Part shown: positions 18,073 through 27,116 of the stretch, in pieces
How the letters are laid out: each line of letters starts with the position of its first letter
Numbering within the stretch: position 1 is the first letter of the stretch
From: an uncultured Verrucomicrobiales bacterium
Lineage (GTDB): Bacteria; Verrucomicrobiota; Verrucomicrobiia; Verrucomicrobiales; DEV007
NCBI GenBank assembly: GCA_938082635.1
Contig: CALLLI010000232.1
Coordinates: 1 to 35,946, forward strand
Direction: 5' to 3'
Length of the DNA: 35,946 nt
The notes under the pieces: generated by a model
Told to the model about the DNA's origin: nothing
Databases searched by the model: none
Seen by the model: the letters and a program-made list of their open reading frames with translations, nothing else
Made by a program: the position numbers and the translations under genes

Positions 18073-19026
18073 TTAGACTGCGCGCCGAATGGCAAAGCGA
18101 AGCTTCGCACTTCGCGCACGTGGGTTACGGGAAGCCTCTTCGGGCGCGGCTTGAATGAGTTTGGCAGGCAAATCGAAATCGTATTCAGGATTCGGGCGTG
18201 GTTCAGGCCACGTGGGATCATCCACCATGGCTTGACTGTGATTGCGCAAGAAATGCTTCACGATCCGATCCTCCAGAGAATGGAAGCTGATGACAGCCAA
18301 CCTGCCCCCCGGCTTAAGCAGGCGCACCGCATGACCTAGCATTTCTGGCAAGACATCAAGCTCGCGATTCACGGCAATACGCAACGCCTGGAACGAGCGC
18401 GTAGCCGGATGAATCTTCCCCGAGCGACGTCCACCGCGAGCAATCACATTGGCCAGATCCAGAGTCGTTTCGAATGGCCGCTCTTGACGACGCGCGACTA
18501 GGGCCTTGGCGATCCCGCGACTGCCGCGTTCCTCACCGTAGGTCCAAAGAATATCAGCCAAAGCTTCCTCGCTCTGCTGATTAACCAACTCTGCCGCAGT
18601 TGTCGCTTGGTCAGGATCCATCCGCATGTCGAGCGGGCCATCTGACTGGAAAGAGAAGCCGCGCTCGGCTTGATCGAGTTGCCAGGAACTCACTCCGAGA
18701 TCGAAGAGAATGGCATCCACTTGATTCGGAAACGAGTCATGAGTTTCCGCTAGTCGATCAAGGCTTGCCGCATTTCCACGCAAGGCCTGAAACTGCTCAC
18801 CAAATCCGGCCAGACGCTGACCAGCGCGTTCCAGCGCTTCAGGATCCTGATCAATGCCGATTACGTGCGCACCACACTGCAAAAGGCGCTCGCTATGCCC
18901 ACCAAAACCAAGGGTGCCATCCACGATGCACATCCCCGCCGATGGCTGAAAGAAATCAAGAATCTCCTGGAGTAAGACCGGCACATGGCAGGCATCACCC
19001 GAAGCTTGGCTAGAAGTAGTCTGCAC
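18073..19026 (-). CDS. rsmH: 16S rRNA (cytosine(1402)-N4)-methyltransferase RsmH (MraW)
   Basis: RsmH is the SAM-dependent enzyme that methylates N4 of C1402 in 16S rRNA. Motifs are the N-terminal HVPVLLQE, the SAM loop VDGTLGFGGHSERLL, ILFDLGVSSWQLDQAERGFSF, DMRMDP, and the C-terminal AVISFHSLEDRIVKHF. The start is set at GTG 19026, giving 317 residues: a strong AAGGAGG lies four bases upstream, and HVPVLL then falls about 12 residues in, as in the family. The frame is open further upstream to 19308, but that part overlaps mraZ and is out of family. It is the second dcw gene, 19 bases after mraZ. Confidence 0.96.
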   Translation of the reverse strand: MQTTSSQASGDACHVPVLLQEILDFFQPSAGMCIVDGTLGFGGHSERLLQCGAHVIGIDQDPEALERAGQRLAGFGEQFQALRGNAASLDRLAETHDSFPNQVDAILFDLGVSSWQLDQAERGFSFQSDGPLDMRMDPDQATTAAELVNQQSEEALADILWTYGEERGSRGIAKALVARRQERPFETTLDLANVIARGGRRSGKIHPATRSFQALRIAVNRELDVLPEMLGHAVRLLKPGGRLAVISFHSLEDRIVKHFLRNHSQAMVDDPTWPEPRPNPEYDFDLPAKLIQAAPEEASRNPRARSAKLRFAIRRAV

Positions 19027-19045
19027 GAGGCCTCCTTGTTGAACG

Positions 19046-19534
19046 CTAGAAACCCAGCGAGTCTGCCATGGAGTCGACCGTGGCATCGGCATCTTGGCTT
19101 TGCTCTCCCGCCCAATCTTCCGGACGCCAGAGTTCCAAACATTCGCAGGCACCCACGATGACAACCTCGCCTGAAAATTTGTAGCGCTCCTGGAGCTCGG
19201 GAGGCACGACGATTCGCCCCTGCTTGTCCAAGGGACAAGGCATCGCTCGAGAGAACCAGCGGCGCCGGAACATCTTCTTCTGAGCAGGAGTGAATTCTTT
19301 AGAGTCATCGAGCGTGCGCTTCATACGCCGAAGTTCATCGGTATTGAGAAGCTTGAGGCAGGGATTGTTGCTGTCTGGGAGAGCGTGGAACTCGACATAG
19401 CGGGCATCCCGCCATCTTGCTGGGATGTTGAGACGATTCTTCTCATCCACCAGCCGACTCTCTTGCCCATTGTAAATGCGCGGAGAATCGTCATGCTGAA
19501 CCATTGTCGAGGAATCTTCACCACTTGGTCCCAT
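19046..19534 (-). CDS. mraZ: Transcriptional regulator MraZ
   Basis: MraZ is the DNA-binding regulator at the head of most dcw clusters, with two SpoVT-AbrB halves. Here they are at about residues 18-65 (YNGQESRLVDEKNRLNIPAR) and 95-145 (CPLDKQGRIVVPPELQ). At 162 residues it is slightly longer than usual because of an extra N-terminus and an acidic tail. The ATG at 19534 gives MGPSGED; an alternative ATG at 19504 (MVQHDDS) would start eight residues before the conserved part. Neither has a strong Shine-Dalgarno sequence. Three TGGG repeats run into the 19534 start codon. If MraZ binds them, either start is compatible with autoregulation. Confidence 0.93.
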   Translation of the reverse strand: MGPSGEDSSTMVQHDDSPRIYNGQESRLVDEKNRLNIPARWRDARYVEFHALPDSNNPCLKLLNTDELRRMKRTLDDSKEFTPAQKKMFRRRWFSRAMPCPLDKQGRIVVPPELQERYKFSGEVVIVGACECLELWRPEDWAGEQSQDADATVDSMADSLGF

Positions 19535-19555
19535 TAGCCCCCATTTCTACCCCCA
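19530..19555 (-). promoter_or_regulatory. Candidate MraZ operator (three TGGG repeats)
   Basis: On the minus strand TGGG occurs at 19555-19552, 19543-19540 and 19533-19530, with periods of 12 and 10 bases; the last overlaps the mraZ start codon. In E. coli, MraZ binds direct TGGGN repeats separated by five bases (period 10) upstream of its own gene. The match here is partial, since only the second pair has the right period. Confidence 0.4.
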
Positions 19556-19584
19556 CCGAGATAAAGTTCAATGCTTTTATAGTG

Positions 19585-19654
19585 CTCCACTGATTTTTAT
19601 AAAACTTTTATCTTTAAGATATCTTAAGTTTCGAGAACACTGCTCTCCACTGAT
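19585..19654. repeat. 10-base direct repeat CTCCACTGAT, spaced 60 bases
   Basis: CTCCACTGAT occurs at 19585-19594 and again at 19645-19654, exactly 60 bases apart and therefore probably near the same helix face. The second copy lies across the end of the loop of the 19623-19665 inverted repeat. It could be a regulator site upstream of mraZ; no known factor is recognised. Confidence 0.55.
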
Positions 19655-19665
19655 AGAAACTTAAG
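19623..19665. repeat. 10-base perfect inverted repeat upstream of dcw
   Basis: CTTAAGTTTC at 19623-19632 and GAAACTTAAG at 19656-19665 are exact reverse complements around a 23-base spacer. The left arm overlaps a 14-base perfect palindrome (TTAAGATATCTTAA, 19614-19627). The AT-rich arms suit a protein-binding dyad better than a terminator, as no T-run follows on either strand. Confidence 0.65.
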
Positions 19666-19857
19666 TTCAATAGATTGTTCGGATTTCTGAAATATTCGCA
19701 ACTCGAAATGGTTTCACTTCTAAAGGTTATTATGGAAGGTAGAACCAGAGTGAATACGACAGACCCGCCTAAACCAAGGGAATGGGCAGCCCTTCTAAAA
19801 AGTTTAACACAAATTTGCCCCACCCATTGCGATTGCCGCAATGTTCTGTAAACATCC

Positions 19858-20970
19858 GTGATGCGCTGGATATACGCCATTCTTGCCTACGGGCTCCTAA
19901 TTCTCAGCTGCGCCCTTACTCTCTATTTCCCTAAACTTGAGAGGGTTCAGGCAGAACTTGGTGAAGCAACCAAGAAGGTATTACAAGAGAGACTAGAGGG
20001 ATCACCAGAGCCAGGAATCCCATTCAAAGTCCGTTTCACTGCTCGAAAAGGCCACGTCTTTGGAACCGCCACCACGACTGAAGGGATGCTGGGCGCCCAG
20101 CAAGCCGTCGACGCACTCGCAGCAGAGGGCCTACCAGCGGACACACAGAGAAATTACGGTTTTACCGAACTCACTCACGACTGGAAACGCCATCCCCGCT
20201 TTCAAGTCTTCGCTCAAGGTGAAGTAATTGCGCTTCGAGCCAATTTGGCACCATCCACATTGATCATTCTAGAACAGGCCATCTTCGATGCCACCGGAGC
20301 CCTCCCAGAAACCCCTCTCGACCCCGAGGCTAACAGCCCCGAGGCCAAGGCCGCAGGGGACACAGACATCGCCGTTCCTGATTGGGAAGACAGCTTCGGC
20401 AAAGCCGTGCAGTATTTCTTCGCATCCGACCGCGTACGCGAACCAGAACTCATGGTGACCACAAGTCAGGAATTGAGGCTCATCGGTATCGTTGACACCG
20501 ACAAACAAGCCCACGATCTTAAAGACGAGATGAGAGCCGGATTCCTCTCATTGGCGGATAAAATCGTCAATATGGTGGAAGTGCAACGGGAGAGCCCTAC
20601 CTTTCAGCTGAAGGAGGAGAATGGAATCATTACCCTTGAGGGGGCGGTTCAATCAACGCTGATTCGCACCGATCTGATCGAGCATTTGCAGGGCCAGCGT
20701 GCTCCTGGCCAACCACTTGAGACCGCCATCCAAGTCTTGCCCGAAGCAGCCAACCCCGAATGGCTTTCGACGAAACCCACATTCTTCAAACGTTACCTCG
20801 CAGAGATCAAATCGCCTCGCATCATCATCAGTAAAGACGTCGCACTCCTCGGGGGCATCGCTCCCAGCAAGGCCGTTGCAGATGAACTTACCAATTTCGT
20901 GCAAGCCCAGCTAAGTGGCCATACGGTCACGAGCAGATTGACTTACCCGAACGAAGTCGATTCTCCCTAA
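19858..20970 (+). CDS. Membrane-anchored protein with BON-like repeats, function unknown
   Basis: A 370-residue protein with one N-terminal membrane segment (about residues 4-23), followed by a periplasmic or exposed region. It seems built of repeated BON-like modules (strand, small turn such as GTATTTEG, LEGAVQST or LGGIAPSK, then a helix with Ala/Leu heptads), at about 50-100, 250-300 and 320-365. An acidic Pro/Ala/Glu linker lies near 150-175. BON domains are found in OmpA-family and osmotic-shock proteins and often bind lipid or envelope surfaces. The start is GTG 19858 or ATG 19861. It is divergent from the dcw operon and 17 bases before a second membrane-anchored gene, so it is probably co-transcribed with that. 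I do not recognise a named family; the domain call is by pattern only. Confidence 0.75.
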   Translation: MMRWIYAILAYGLLILSCALTLYFPKLERVQAELGEATKKVLQERLEGSPEPGIPFKVRFTARKGHVFGTATTTEGMLGAQQAVDALAAEGLPADTQRNYGFTELTHDWKRHPRFQVFAQGEVIALRANLAPSTLIILEQAIFDATGALPETPLDPEANSPEAKAAGDTDIAVPDWEDSFGKAVQYFFASDRVREPELMVTTSQELRLIGIVDTDKQAHDLKDEMRAGFLSLADKIVNMVEVQRESPTFQLKEENGIITLEGAVQSTLIRTDLIEHLQGQRAPGQPLETAIQVLPEAANPEWLSTKPTFFKRYLAEIKSPRIIISKDVALLGGIAPSKAVADELTNFVQAQLSGHTVTSRLTYPNEVDSP

Positions 20971-20987
20971 CACTCCATTTCCCGATC

Positions 20988-22388
20988 ATGCCCGACTTCG
21001 CGCTCCTGCTCCCAGAACTGATCACGGCAACGATCATCGTCCTCGCCTCAGCTTTGGTTACTTACCTCCTCTGTCGCTGGCGCGAGCGGCAGCAAGATCG
21101 TGGCAATGCCTCGCCATTTGGCGATGGAGATTCCTTTGAGGTCCAGCAGAAGATGGTTCGGCTCAACACGGAGCTTGCTGACTACCAAGAACGAGATAGC
21201 CAAGCTCTCACACGTATCCAGGACCTTGAGCAAGAGATTGCCGCCACGGACAAGCGTCAGCAGGAAACGCTTCAAGAGGTGACACGCGCGAAACGCTCCC
21301 TCGCTAACACAACCGCAACACTGGAAACAGCTAAGCACAAGAGCGATCAACTCACTCAAGAAGTCCAAACACTGCAAGAGGAACGCGAGAAGGTGGCTGC
21401 GCAGGAAGAGAATCTCCGGGGCACCGAAGACAAAGTGCTCCAACTCACCGAAGCCCTTCGAGAATCCGAATACCAAGTTTCCCGACTCGGCACCGAGATC
21501 CAACTGCTCAACACGGTGCGAACCGAGTTCGAAGGCCTACGCACAGACAACCGTGATCTCGAGGACGATCTTGAGCGGCTCCGCAATGACAACCAGGCCA
21601 TGGAGACCCACGTCAATCGGCTCACGGCTGATGCCCATGCCGAGCGCGATCAACGTCGAGAAGCGGAGCGGGAACTCGCTCAGGCCAGAGCAAACATCCT
21701 CACCCAGCAGTCCACCCCTCCTGCCCCAGCACCCGTGAACTTAGTCACAGAGGCCCCAGTCGATCCTAACAACGATGCGCTGACAGCAATCGATGGCATT
21801 CCTGCCGGAATCGAGGTCAAGCTCAACGAGGTCGGCATCACTCGTTGGGATCAGATCGCCGCGTGGACTGAAGACGATATTAGCAAATATTCTGATCAGC
21901 TAGGCTTCCAAGATCGTATCCAACGTGATCGCTGGATCGAGCAAGCCCAGGCTCTCAGCAGCACTAAGGCACCAACGGCTCTCCCCACGGAAAGCGACAG
22001 CGCCCAGGAAGCCACCGAACAAGAGCCCGAGAAAGAAGAAGCGATCGATCAATTCTCACTATTTGCTTCAGAGCCGATCGAGGACCCCATACCTCTCACC
22101 GAATCGCTCTCTGACGACGAACTGCTTCTCGACGACCCTAGCCTCGGAAAAGTTTACCGTCGGCCACCCAGCACCATCGACGATCTCACGAGAATCAAAG
22201 GGATCGCCCGGGTCATCGAAGGTCGCCTCCACGAAATCGGCATCTTCCGCTACAACCAAATTGCTGAGTGGAACGAGACCAATGTAGAGGCCTTCTCCAA
22301 GCGCCTTACCTTCAAGGACCGCATCCAGCGAGATCAGTGGATCACACAGTGTGAGACTCTCCACCGGGAGAAATACGGCACCTCCTGA
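20988..22388 (+). CDS. Membrane-anchored coiled-coil protein with two helix-hairpin-helix (H3TH-like) domains
   Basis: The 466-residue product has an N-terminal membrane segment (about 3-26), a long coiled coil (about 50-235, Glu/Gln/Arg/Leu heptads), a Pro/Ala linker, and two homologous domains at about 265-322 and 401-458. Each follows the pattern I-x-G-I ... L-x-E-x-GI-x-x-x-x-QIA-x-W ... L-x-F-x-DRIQRD-x-WI. This resembles the predicted flap-endonuclease-like helix-hairpin-helix domain (COG3743 type), also found appended to envelope and ribosomal proteins. The central GIGP-type hairpin is degenerate (GIPAG, GIARV). An acidic stretch lies between the domains. Whether it binds DNA is unknown; the layout would put a DNA-binding-like module at the membrane. 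It starts at ATG 20988 without a clear Shine-Dalgarno sequence. Confidence 0.85.
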   Translation: MPDFALLLPELITATIIVLASALVTYLLCRWRERQQDRGNASPFGDGDSFEVQQKMVRLNTELADYQERDSQALTRIQDLEQEIAATDKRQQETLQEVTRAKRSLANTTATLETAKHKSDQLTQEVQTLQEEREKVAAQEENLRGTEDKVLQLTEALRESEYQVSRLGTEIQLLNTVRTEFEGLRTDNRDLEDDLERLRNDNQAMETHVNRLTADAHAERDQRREAERELAQARANILTQQSTPPAPAPVNLVTEAPVDPNNDALTAIDGIPAGIEVKLNEVGITRWDQIAAWTEDDISKYSDQLGFQDRIQRDRWIEQAQALSSTKAPTALPTESDSAQEATEQEPEKEEAIDQFSLFASEPIEDPIPLTESLSDDELLLDDPSLGKVYRRPPSTIDDLTRIKGIARVIEGRLHEIGIFRYNQIAEWNETNVEAFSKRLTFKDRIQRDQWITQCETLHREKYGTS

Positions 22389-22437
22389 TTCTTCATTGTC
22401 ATCGCCTCATCGCCGCCTATTGTCCTAGGAAAGCGCG

Positions 22438-22899
22438 ATGACCACCTTGTTCACAATATCATTCCTGCTCATTGCAGGAGCTACGCTTGCTAAGTTCCTC
22501 TCAGAGTGGCTAAGCAATCGCCCTGAGCCTGGCAGTAACGACAGCCCTAAAGACATCCTTGCGGAAATGGAGGCGGCGTTTGTCCACCGTGACATCCTCA
22601 CATTTACCGTTCATACGGATTCCGTCACCGTCATGCTCCATCGGCTCACAGAAGCCGTCGGCCTTGGCTTTGGTTCCCGTCAGGCGGACACCCTCGCCTA
22701 TCGCATCATCAACCAACACTCCCGCGATTACTTCTCGGCCACCTACCCAGTGGACGTAACCGGCGTCTCTAGTGATCTTGAATTTCAGTGGTGCCGCGAA
22801 GACGAAGACACAGCGAGAATCGCCATCTGCGCCGTGGACGAGGTGATCACTTTCGCCACCGATGCGATTGCCGATCTGGTGATCGAACAACACTCCTAA
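22438..22899 (+). CDS. Small membrane-anchored protein, function unknown
   Basis: A 153-residue protein with one N-terminal membrane segment (about residues 3-20), a short Pro/Asn/Ser linker and an acidic soluble domain with alternating strand and helix character. I recognise no family. The ATG at 22438 has AGGAAAG about six bases upstream, and codon use matches its neighbours, so the gene is probably real. It is 49 bases after the helix-hairpin-helix gene and 17 before the Nramp-like gene, suggesting one transcript. A separate frame overlaps its 3' end, but that is the upstream extension of the Nramp frame. Confidence 0.8.
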   Translation: MTTLFTISFLLIAGATLAKFLSEWLSNRPEPGSNDSPKDILAEMEAAFVHRDILTFTVHTDSVTVMLHRLTEAVGLGFGSRQADTLAYRIINQHSRDYFSATYPVDVTGVSSDLEFQWCREDEDTARIAICAVDEVITFATDAIADLVIEQHS

Positions 22900-22916
22900 A
22901 TCCAGCGAGGCCGGCC

Positions 22917-24137
22917 TTGAAGAATCCTCTAAGGCACTTCGGCCCCGGAACGCTCATCGCCGCAGCATTCATTGGCCCAGGCACCGTGACGGCATGCACC
23001 CTAGCAGGTGCCAATTACCATGTCACTCTGCTCTGGGCAATGGCCCTATCTACCATAGCCACCATCGCCCTTCAAGAAATGGCCGCAAGGCTAGGCCTCG
23101 TTCACGGCAAAGGATTGGCCGAGACGGTTAGAGAACAGATCACGCCTCCATTCCTGAAGGCGCTTGCTCTATTTCTCGTCCTGTCGGCGATCCTCATCGG
23201 CAATGCCGCCTACGAGGCTGGCAACATCAGCGGCGGCGCCCTCGGCCTGGAAACAATCTTCCCTCAAACGACCACCACCATCGCTGGCTCATCATGGAAC
23301 ATGGCTCCGTTAGGCATGGGAGCCATCGCCTTCCTACTCCTCTTCATCGGCAACTATCGCACCATCGAGCGATGCCTCGTCGTCCTAGTGCTGCTCATGA
23401 GTCTCTCCTTTATCATCACAGCCTTCGTCACTCGGCCCGATTGGAATGCCGTTGCCAAAGGGATCTTACTTCCGCGCGTTCCTAAGGACAGCTGGCTCAC
23501 CATCCTCGCCCTCGTGGGCACCACGGTCGTTCCCTACAACCTATTCCTCCATGCCTCCTTGGTTCAAGAGAAATGGAAGGGCGCGGCCGACCTTCAGGCC
23601 GCTCGCAAAGACACCTACATCTCAATCATCGGCGGCGGCCTCGTATCCATAGCCATCATCATCTGCGCCGCCGGCATCCAATCTAGCACCACCGTTAGAC
23701 ACGCCGCCGACTTGGCCAAAGGCCTAGAACCTCTCTACGGCACCTCCGCGAAGTATTTCCTCAGCCTGGGTATGTTCGCCGCTGGCATCACCTCGGCAAT
23801 CACCGCTCCCCTAGCCGCCGCCTACGTCGCCAAAGGCGTGTTTGGCTGGGATTCTAATCTAAAATCCGCACGTTTCCGATCCGTCTGGATCGTCATCCTC
23901 ATGGTAGGCGTCATCGTCTCATCTTGTGGCTACAAACCGATAGAGATCATTCAGTTTGCTCAAATCGCCAACGGTCTTCTCCTCCCTATCATTGCCTCGT
24001 TCCTACTCTGGATCGTCAATCGCCGCACCGTCTTAGGCGACCACGTCAATACCCGACGCCAAAACATCCTCGGTGTTCTCATTGTCCTAGCGACCATTGC
24101 GTTAGGCCTACGAGGAATCTCGAAAGCAATCCTCTAA
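22917..24137 (+). CDS. Nramp-family transporter with non-canonical metal site
   Basis: This 406-residue inner-membrane protein has about eleven membrane segments and the Nramp fold, with opening [20 protein letters not shown] and a later [10 protein letters not shown]. Canonical Nramp Mn/Fe transporters bind metal with DPGN in segment 1 and MPH in segment 6. Here these read GPGT (residues 20-23) and VPY (205-207), so the Asp, Asn, Met and His are all replaced. The substrate is probably not Mn2+ or Fe2+ with proton coupling as in MntH; some Nramp relatives move Mg2+ or other ions, but I cannot assign one. The start is TTG 22917, with GAGG six bases upstream; an open extension back to 22788 overlaps the previous gene. 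The stop overlaps the convergent sulfatase stop (24134-24137). Confidence 0.9.
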   Translation: MKNPLRHFGPGTLIAAAFIGPGTVTACTLAGANYHVTLLWAMALSTIATIALQEMAARLGLVHGKGLAETVREQITPPFLKALALFLVLSAILIGNAAYEAGNISGGALGLETIFPQTTTTIAGSSWNMAPLGMGAIAFLLLFIGNYRTIERCLVVLVLLMSLSFIITAFVTRPDWNAVAKGILLPRVPKDSWLTILALVGTTVVPYNLFLHASLVQEKWKGAADLQAARKDTYISIIGGGLVSIAIIICAAGIQSSTTVRHAADLAKGLEPLYGTSAKYFLSLGMFAAGITSAITAPLAAAYVAKGVFGWDSNLKSARFRSVWIVILMVGVIVSSCGYKPIEIIQFAQIANGLLLPIIASFLLWIVNRRTVLGDHVNTRRQNILGVLIVLATIALGLRGISKAIL

Positions 24138-27076
24138 GGTGCTCCAAGGCTTGCCGCTTCTTTCTGCTTCTCGGCCAGAAGCTCCCGGAACTTTATCAAG
24201 CGTTTCTCTATATCAGGCTGAATCGCAAGGTTGTACTTCTCCTCGGGGTCAGCCGTGAGCTTGTAGAGCTCTTCGCCATCGGGCCACTTTCCGTATCGCC
24301 AGCGCTGATTCCGCAACGCATAGCCTAACTGTTTCCCTCGGGAAACCACGCTGTAGGCAACCTTCTTCTTTCCCAGCCGCTCAGGGTGATCGAGCAATGG
24401 GCGAAGTGAGGCTCCTTGCAATGCCTCTGGGGGCGTGAGTCCCGCGAGATCTGCAAGGGTGAGATAGATATCGACCAACTCGACCATCGCCTGCGAGACC
24501 GTCCCGCCTTCAGTCACCCCTGGCACTCTCACCATGAACGGCACCTTAGCGCCGATATCAAAGAGCGTGACTTTTCCCCACAGAAAATGGTCCCCCAGAT
24601 GATAGCCGTGATCCGAGGTGAAGAGGACAATGGTATCTTCCCAATGGCCCGTCTCTTTAAGTGAGTCGAAGACAATCTTGAGCTGCACGTCGATGAAAGA
24701 GACACACGCATGGTAAGCTTGCATGTATTCACGACGACGCGCGTCATTCTCTTTGCCAAGCTCGAAACCAAACTCTTTGAAGCGCGTGCTAATTGCTTTG
24801 CGAGGCAGGGAGTCCCAGAGATCGGGACGATCCGGAGTGTATTGAATCTTGTCTAACGGATACTGATCAAAGTACTTACTTGGAGCAAGAAAGGGCACAT
24901 GGGGTTTCTGAATACCACACACGATGAAGAACGGCTTCTCCTGATGAACTTTCCCCGTGAGCCAACTTGCAACCTGACGAACATTCTTGCCGTCCTTGTG
25001 TTGAGCATCCGTCAGTCCACTGCGCCCGAAGCCCGGTGGCGTCTGGGCATCGAGCTTGGTCGCAGCCTCCTTGGCAAGCTTCCTCCACGCTCTCCTGTTG
25101 AATCCATTCTCGACCGACCCATGCTCGGCTTCGAACGTTTCGCGAGCCGCTCGCACGACCGGAAGTTCATCATTACCAAATCGGACAAACTCATTCAAGG
25201 CCACCTTTCCAATTTCGTGTCTTGGTGAGTGAAAGACCTTCCCCACGCTGCCCGTCCAGTAGCCATTCTCCTTGAAGAACTGTGGCATCGTCACGGTGCC
25301 TGGACGTGTTTCTTGGAGATTGGCTTTGTTGTCGAGAACGCCCGTCGACTCTGGATAAAAGCCGCTGAGAAACGAAGCACGGGAGGGACCACAAACCGGA
25401 TACTGACAGAAGGCTCGCCTGAAGGTCATCGCCTCGGAGGCAAACTGGGCCAACGTCGGCGTTTGAATAGGGTCATAGCCGGACAGAGAAACGTGGGTAT
25501 TCAAGTCATCGCAGACAATGAGAAGAACATTCTTCTTACGAACGCCCACTGACGGCGTTGGCTTCGCCGCGTTTACAGCCGCCCCCTTCTCCCAGCGAAA
25601 CGTATCTCCCTCGATCACGAGATCTTTGCGAAGGTTTAGCTTGGGCTCAGCAAAGCTAGTTGGTGCCGATTGACGCATCGCCTCCTTCACTGTGGCGTAT
25701 TTCTCTTCGGAAGCGAGATTCGTCCATTCGTTAGGATCGCTCTTGAGATTGTAGAGTTCCTCACCATCCTTGCCATAGCGGATGTAGCGCCAGCCCTTGT
25801 TGATGACAGCATACTCTCCCGCATTCATGTGAGGAAGAAAAACGTTGCGATCCTTAGCCACGGACGGATCGCTAAGCGTGGAAGCGATGGATTCCCCTTC
25901 CAGCTTCTGGTTAGGTTGTGATAGTCCACACAGATCGACTAACGTCGGATACATATCGATCAGGCTCACCGTAGCCTCTGTCTGTTTGCCTTTGGCAATG
26001 CCCGGCCCAGCCCAAATGAACGGCACATTCGAAGTTCGTTCCCAAAGAGTATGCTTCCCCCAATCCCCCTTCTCTCCGTGATGATAACCGTGATCACTCC
26101 AGAGCACGACGATGGTGTTATCCGCATAAGGGCTCGTCTCAAGAGAGTCTAACATACGACCTACCATGGCGTCGGCATAACTCATGCAGGCAAGGTAGCC
26201 ATGAATGGCATCCCGCACGGCACCTAGGCTCTCCAACTTCTGATGAATCCGAGACCGCGCCGTCTTCATCTTACGAATCTTCGGTGGCAAGTCGTCTAGA
26301 TCGTCCACTTTGTAAGGAGGCAAGACGATGTCGTCCGGGTCGTACAGATCAAAGTACATCTGAGGACAATAGTTAGGGAAATGAGGTGCGTAGAGTCCAG
26401 TCGCAATGAAGAACGGTTTGTCATGCTGCTTCTTCAGCTGCTTCACGGCCCAATTTGCCCGCATGGTGTCCGCCATCTCCCCTTCCTTCGCATTGGGAAT
26501 GGCTCCCCATTCGAGAAACAACCCACCTTTCACTTCCTGCCCTTTGTTGTAGATGCTAGCCGGAAAGGGGTCAGGAAACGGCGTCTCTCCACTCCACGAA
26601 TCGAGAGGCCAACCGCTCTGACGTTGCGCTGGGTTTCTCAGAAAGAACGTGTCCCACCCTCGCTGATCGATCATTCCAGCGGAATGATGAAAGAGCTTCC
26701 CCGCACCGTACGTTGCGTATCCAGAGTTGCTAAAGCTCGTTTGCAGAGACTCAATCTCGGGATGATGGACAAAGTAGGTCGCGGTTCGATAACAGCCTGT
26801 CGTTGAGGCAAATTGCCCCGAAAAGATGGCCGCGCGCGCCGGTGCACAGAAGACACCCGCGGTGTGCGCATTGGTGAAATTCACCCCACGAGCAGCCAGC
26901 CGATCAATGTTTGGCGTGATCGCCCGAGGTGTCGTTTCAAAACAACCGATCCAATCGTTCATGTCATCGACGGCCAAGAAAAGCACGTTAGGCTTCTGCT
27001 GGGCATCACTGCTGACGATCGAAATCGTCAGCGAGGCAATGGCAAAAACAAGGCGTTTGCTAGACTGAGAAAACAT
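24134..27076 (-). CDS. Double sulfatase: two complete S1-type arylsulfatase domains in one secreted protein
   Basis: A 980-residue exported protein with a Sec signal peptide (about residues 1-25) and two type I sulfatase domains. Domain 1 (about 28-490) has AVDDMND metal ligands, the sulfatase motif C77-A-P-A-R, and WSDHGYHHG. Domain 2 (about 515-975) has CDDLN, C562-G-P-S-R and [11 protein letters not shown]. Both Cys residues fit the C-x-P/A-x-R consensus that formylglycine-generating enzymes convert to formylglycine, so both domains look active. Domain 2 resembles iduronate-2-sulfatase-like enzymes. The ATG at 27076 is preferred over an in-frame TTG at 27124 because it opens directly on the signal peptide. 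It follows the DUF1501 gene by 40 bases and should act on sulfated polysaccharide outside the cytoplasm. No internal stop or restart is seen, so this is not two genes. Confidence 0.93.
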   Translation of the reverse strand: MFSQSSKRLVFAIASLTISIVSSDAQQKPNVLFLAVDDMNDWIGCFETTPRAITPNIDRLAARGVNFTNAHTAGVFCAPARAAIFSGQFASTTGCYRTATYFVHHPEIESLQTSFSNSGYATYGAGKLFHHSAGMIDQRGWDTFFLRNPAQRQSGWPLDSWSGETPFPDPFPASIYNKGQEVKGGLFLEWGAIPNAKEGEMADTMRANWAVKQLKKQHDKPFFIATGLYAPHFPNYCPQMYFDLYDPDDIVLPPYKVDDLDDLPPKIRKMKTARSRIHQKLESLGAVRDAIHGYLACMSYADAMVGRMLDSLETSPYADNTIVVLWSDHGYHHGEKGDWGKHTLWERTSNVPFIWAGPGIAKGKQTEATVSLIDMYPTLVDLCGLSQPNQKLEGESIASTLSDPSVAKDRNVFLPHMNAGEYAVINKGWRYIRYGKDGEELYNLKSDPNEWTNLASEEKYATVKEAMRQSAPTSFAEPKLNLRKDLVIEGDTFRWEKGAAVNAAKPTPSVGVRKKNVLLIVCDDLNTHVSLSGYDPIQTPTLAQFASEAMTFRRAFCQYPVCGPSRASFLSGFYPESTGVLDNKANLQETRPGTVTMPQFFKENGYWTGSVGKVFHSPRHEIGKVALNEFVRFGNDELPVVRAARETFEAEHGSVENGFNRRAWRKLAKEAATKLDAQTPPGFGRSGLTDAQHKDGKNVRQVASWLTGKVHQEKPFFIVCGIQKPHVPFLAPSKYFDQYPLDKIQYTPDRPDLWDSLPRKAISTRFKEFGFELGKENDARRREYMQAYHACVSFIDVQLKIVFDSLKETGHWEDTIVLFTSDHGYHLGDHFLWGKVTLFDIGAKVPFMVRVPGVTEGGTVSQAMVELVDIYLTLADLAGLTPPEALQGASLRPLLDHPERLGKKKVAYSVVSRGKQLGYALRNQRWRYGKWPDGEELYKLTADPEEKYNLAIQPDIEKRLIKFRELLAEKQKEAASLGAP

Positions 27077-27116
27077 CAAGCTAAGCTTTCGATGAATGCG
27101 ATTACAAATCAACACT

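Larger units (their letters stand above)
19535..19857. promoter_or_regulatory. AT-rich divergent intergenic region upstream of the dcw operon
   Basis: This 323-base stretch between mraZ (minus) and the BON-like gene (plus) has no credible reading frame. It is clearly more AT-rich than the genes around it. Read on the minus strand, TATAAA at 19581-19576 with TTTATA 16 bases upstream is a weak -10/-35 candidate for the dcw operon. It also holds a 10-base inverted repeat, a 14-base palindrome, a 10-base direct repeat spaced exactly 60 bases, and two small dyads near the plus-strand gene (19826-19842 and 19841-19855). Promoter positions are inference. Confidence 0.6.

Noticed and set aside
19027-19308. 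N-terminal extension of the RsmH frame
   Set aside because: It overlaps mraZ, does not resemble RsmH, and the GTG at 19026 has a strong AAGGAGG ahead of it.
24134-24137. A terminator between the Nramp-like and double sulfatase genes
   Set aside because: The two stop codons overlap, leaving no intergenic space, and no hairpin is evident at the junction.
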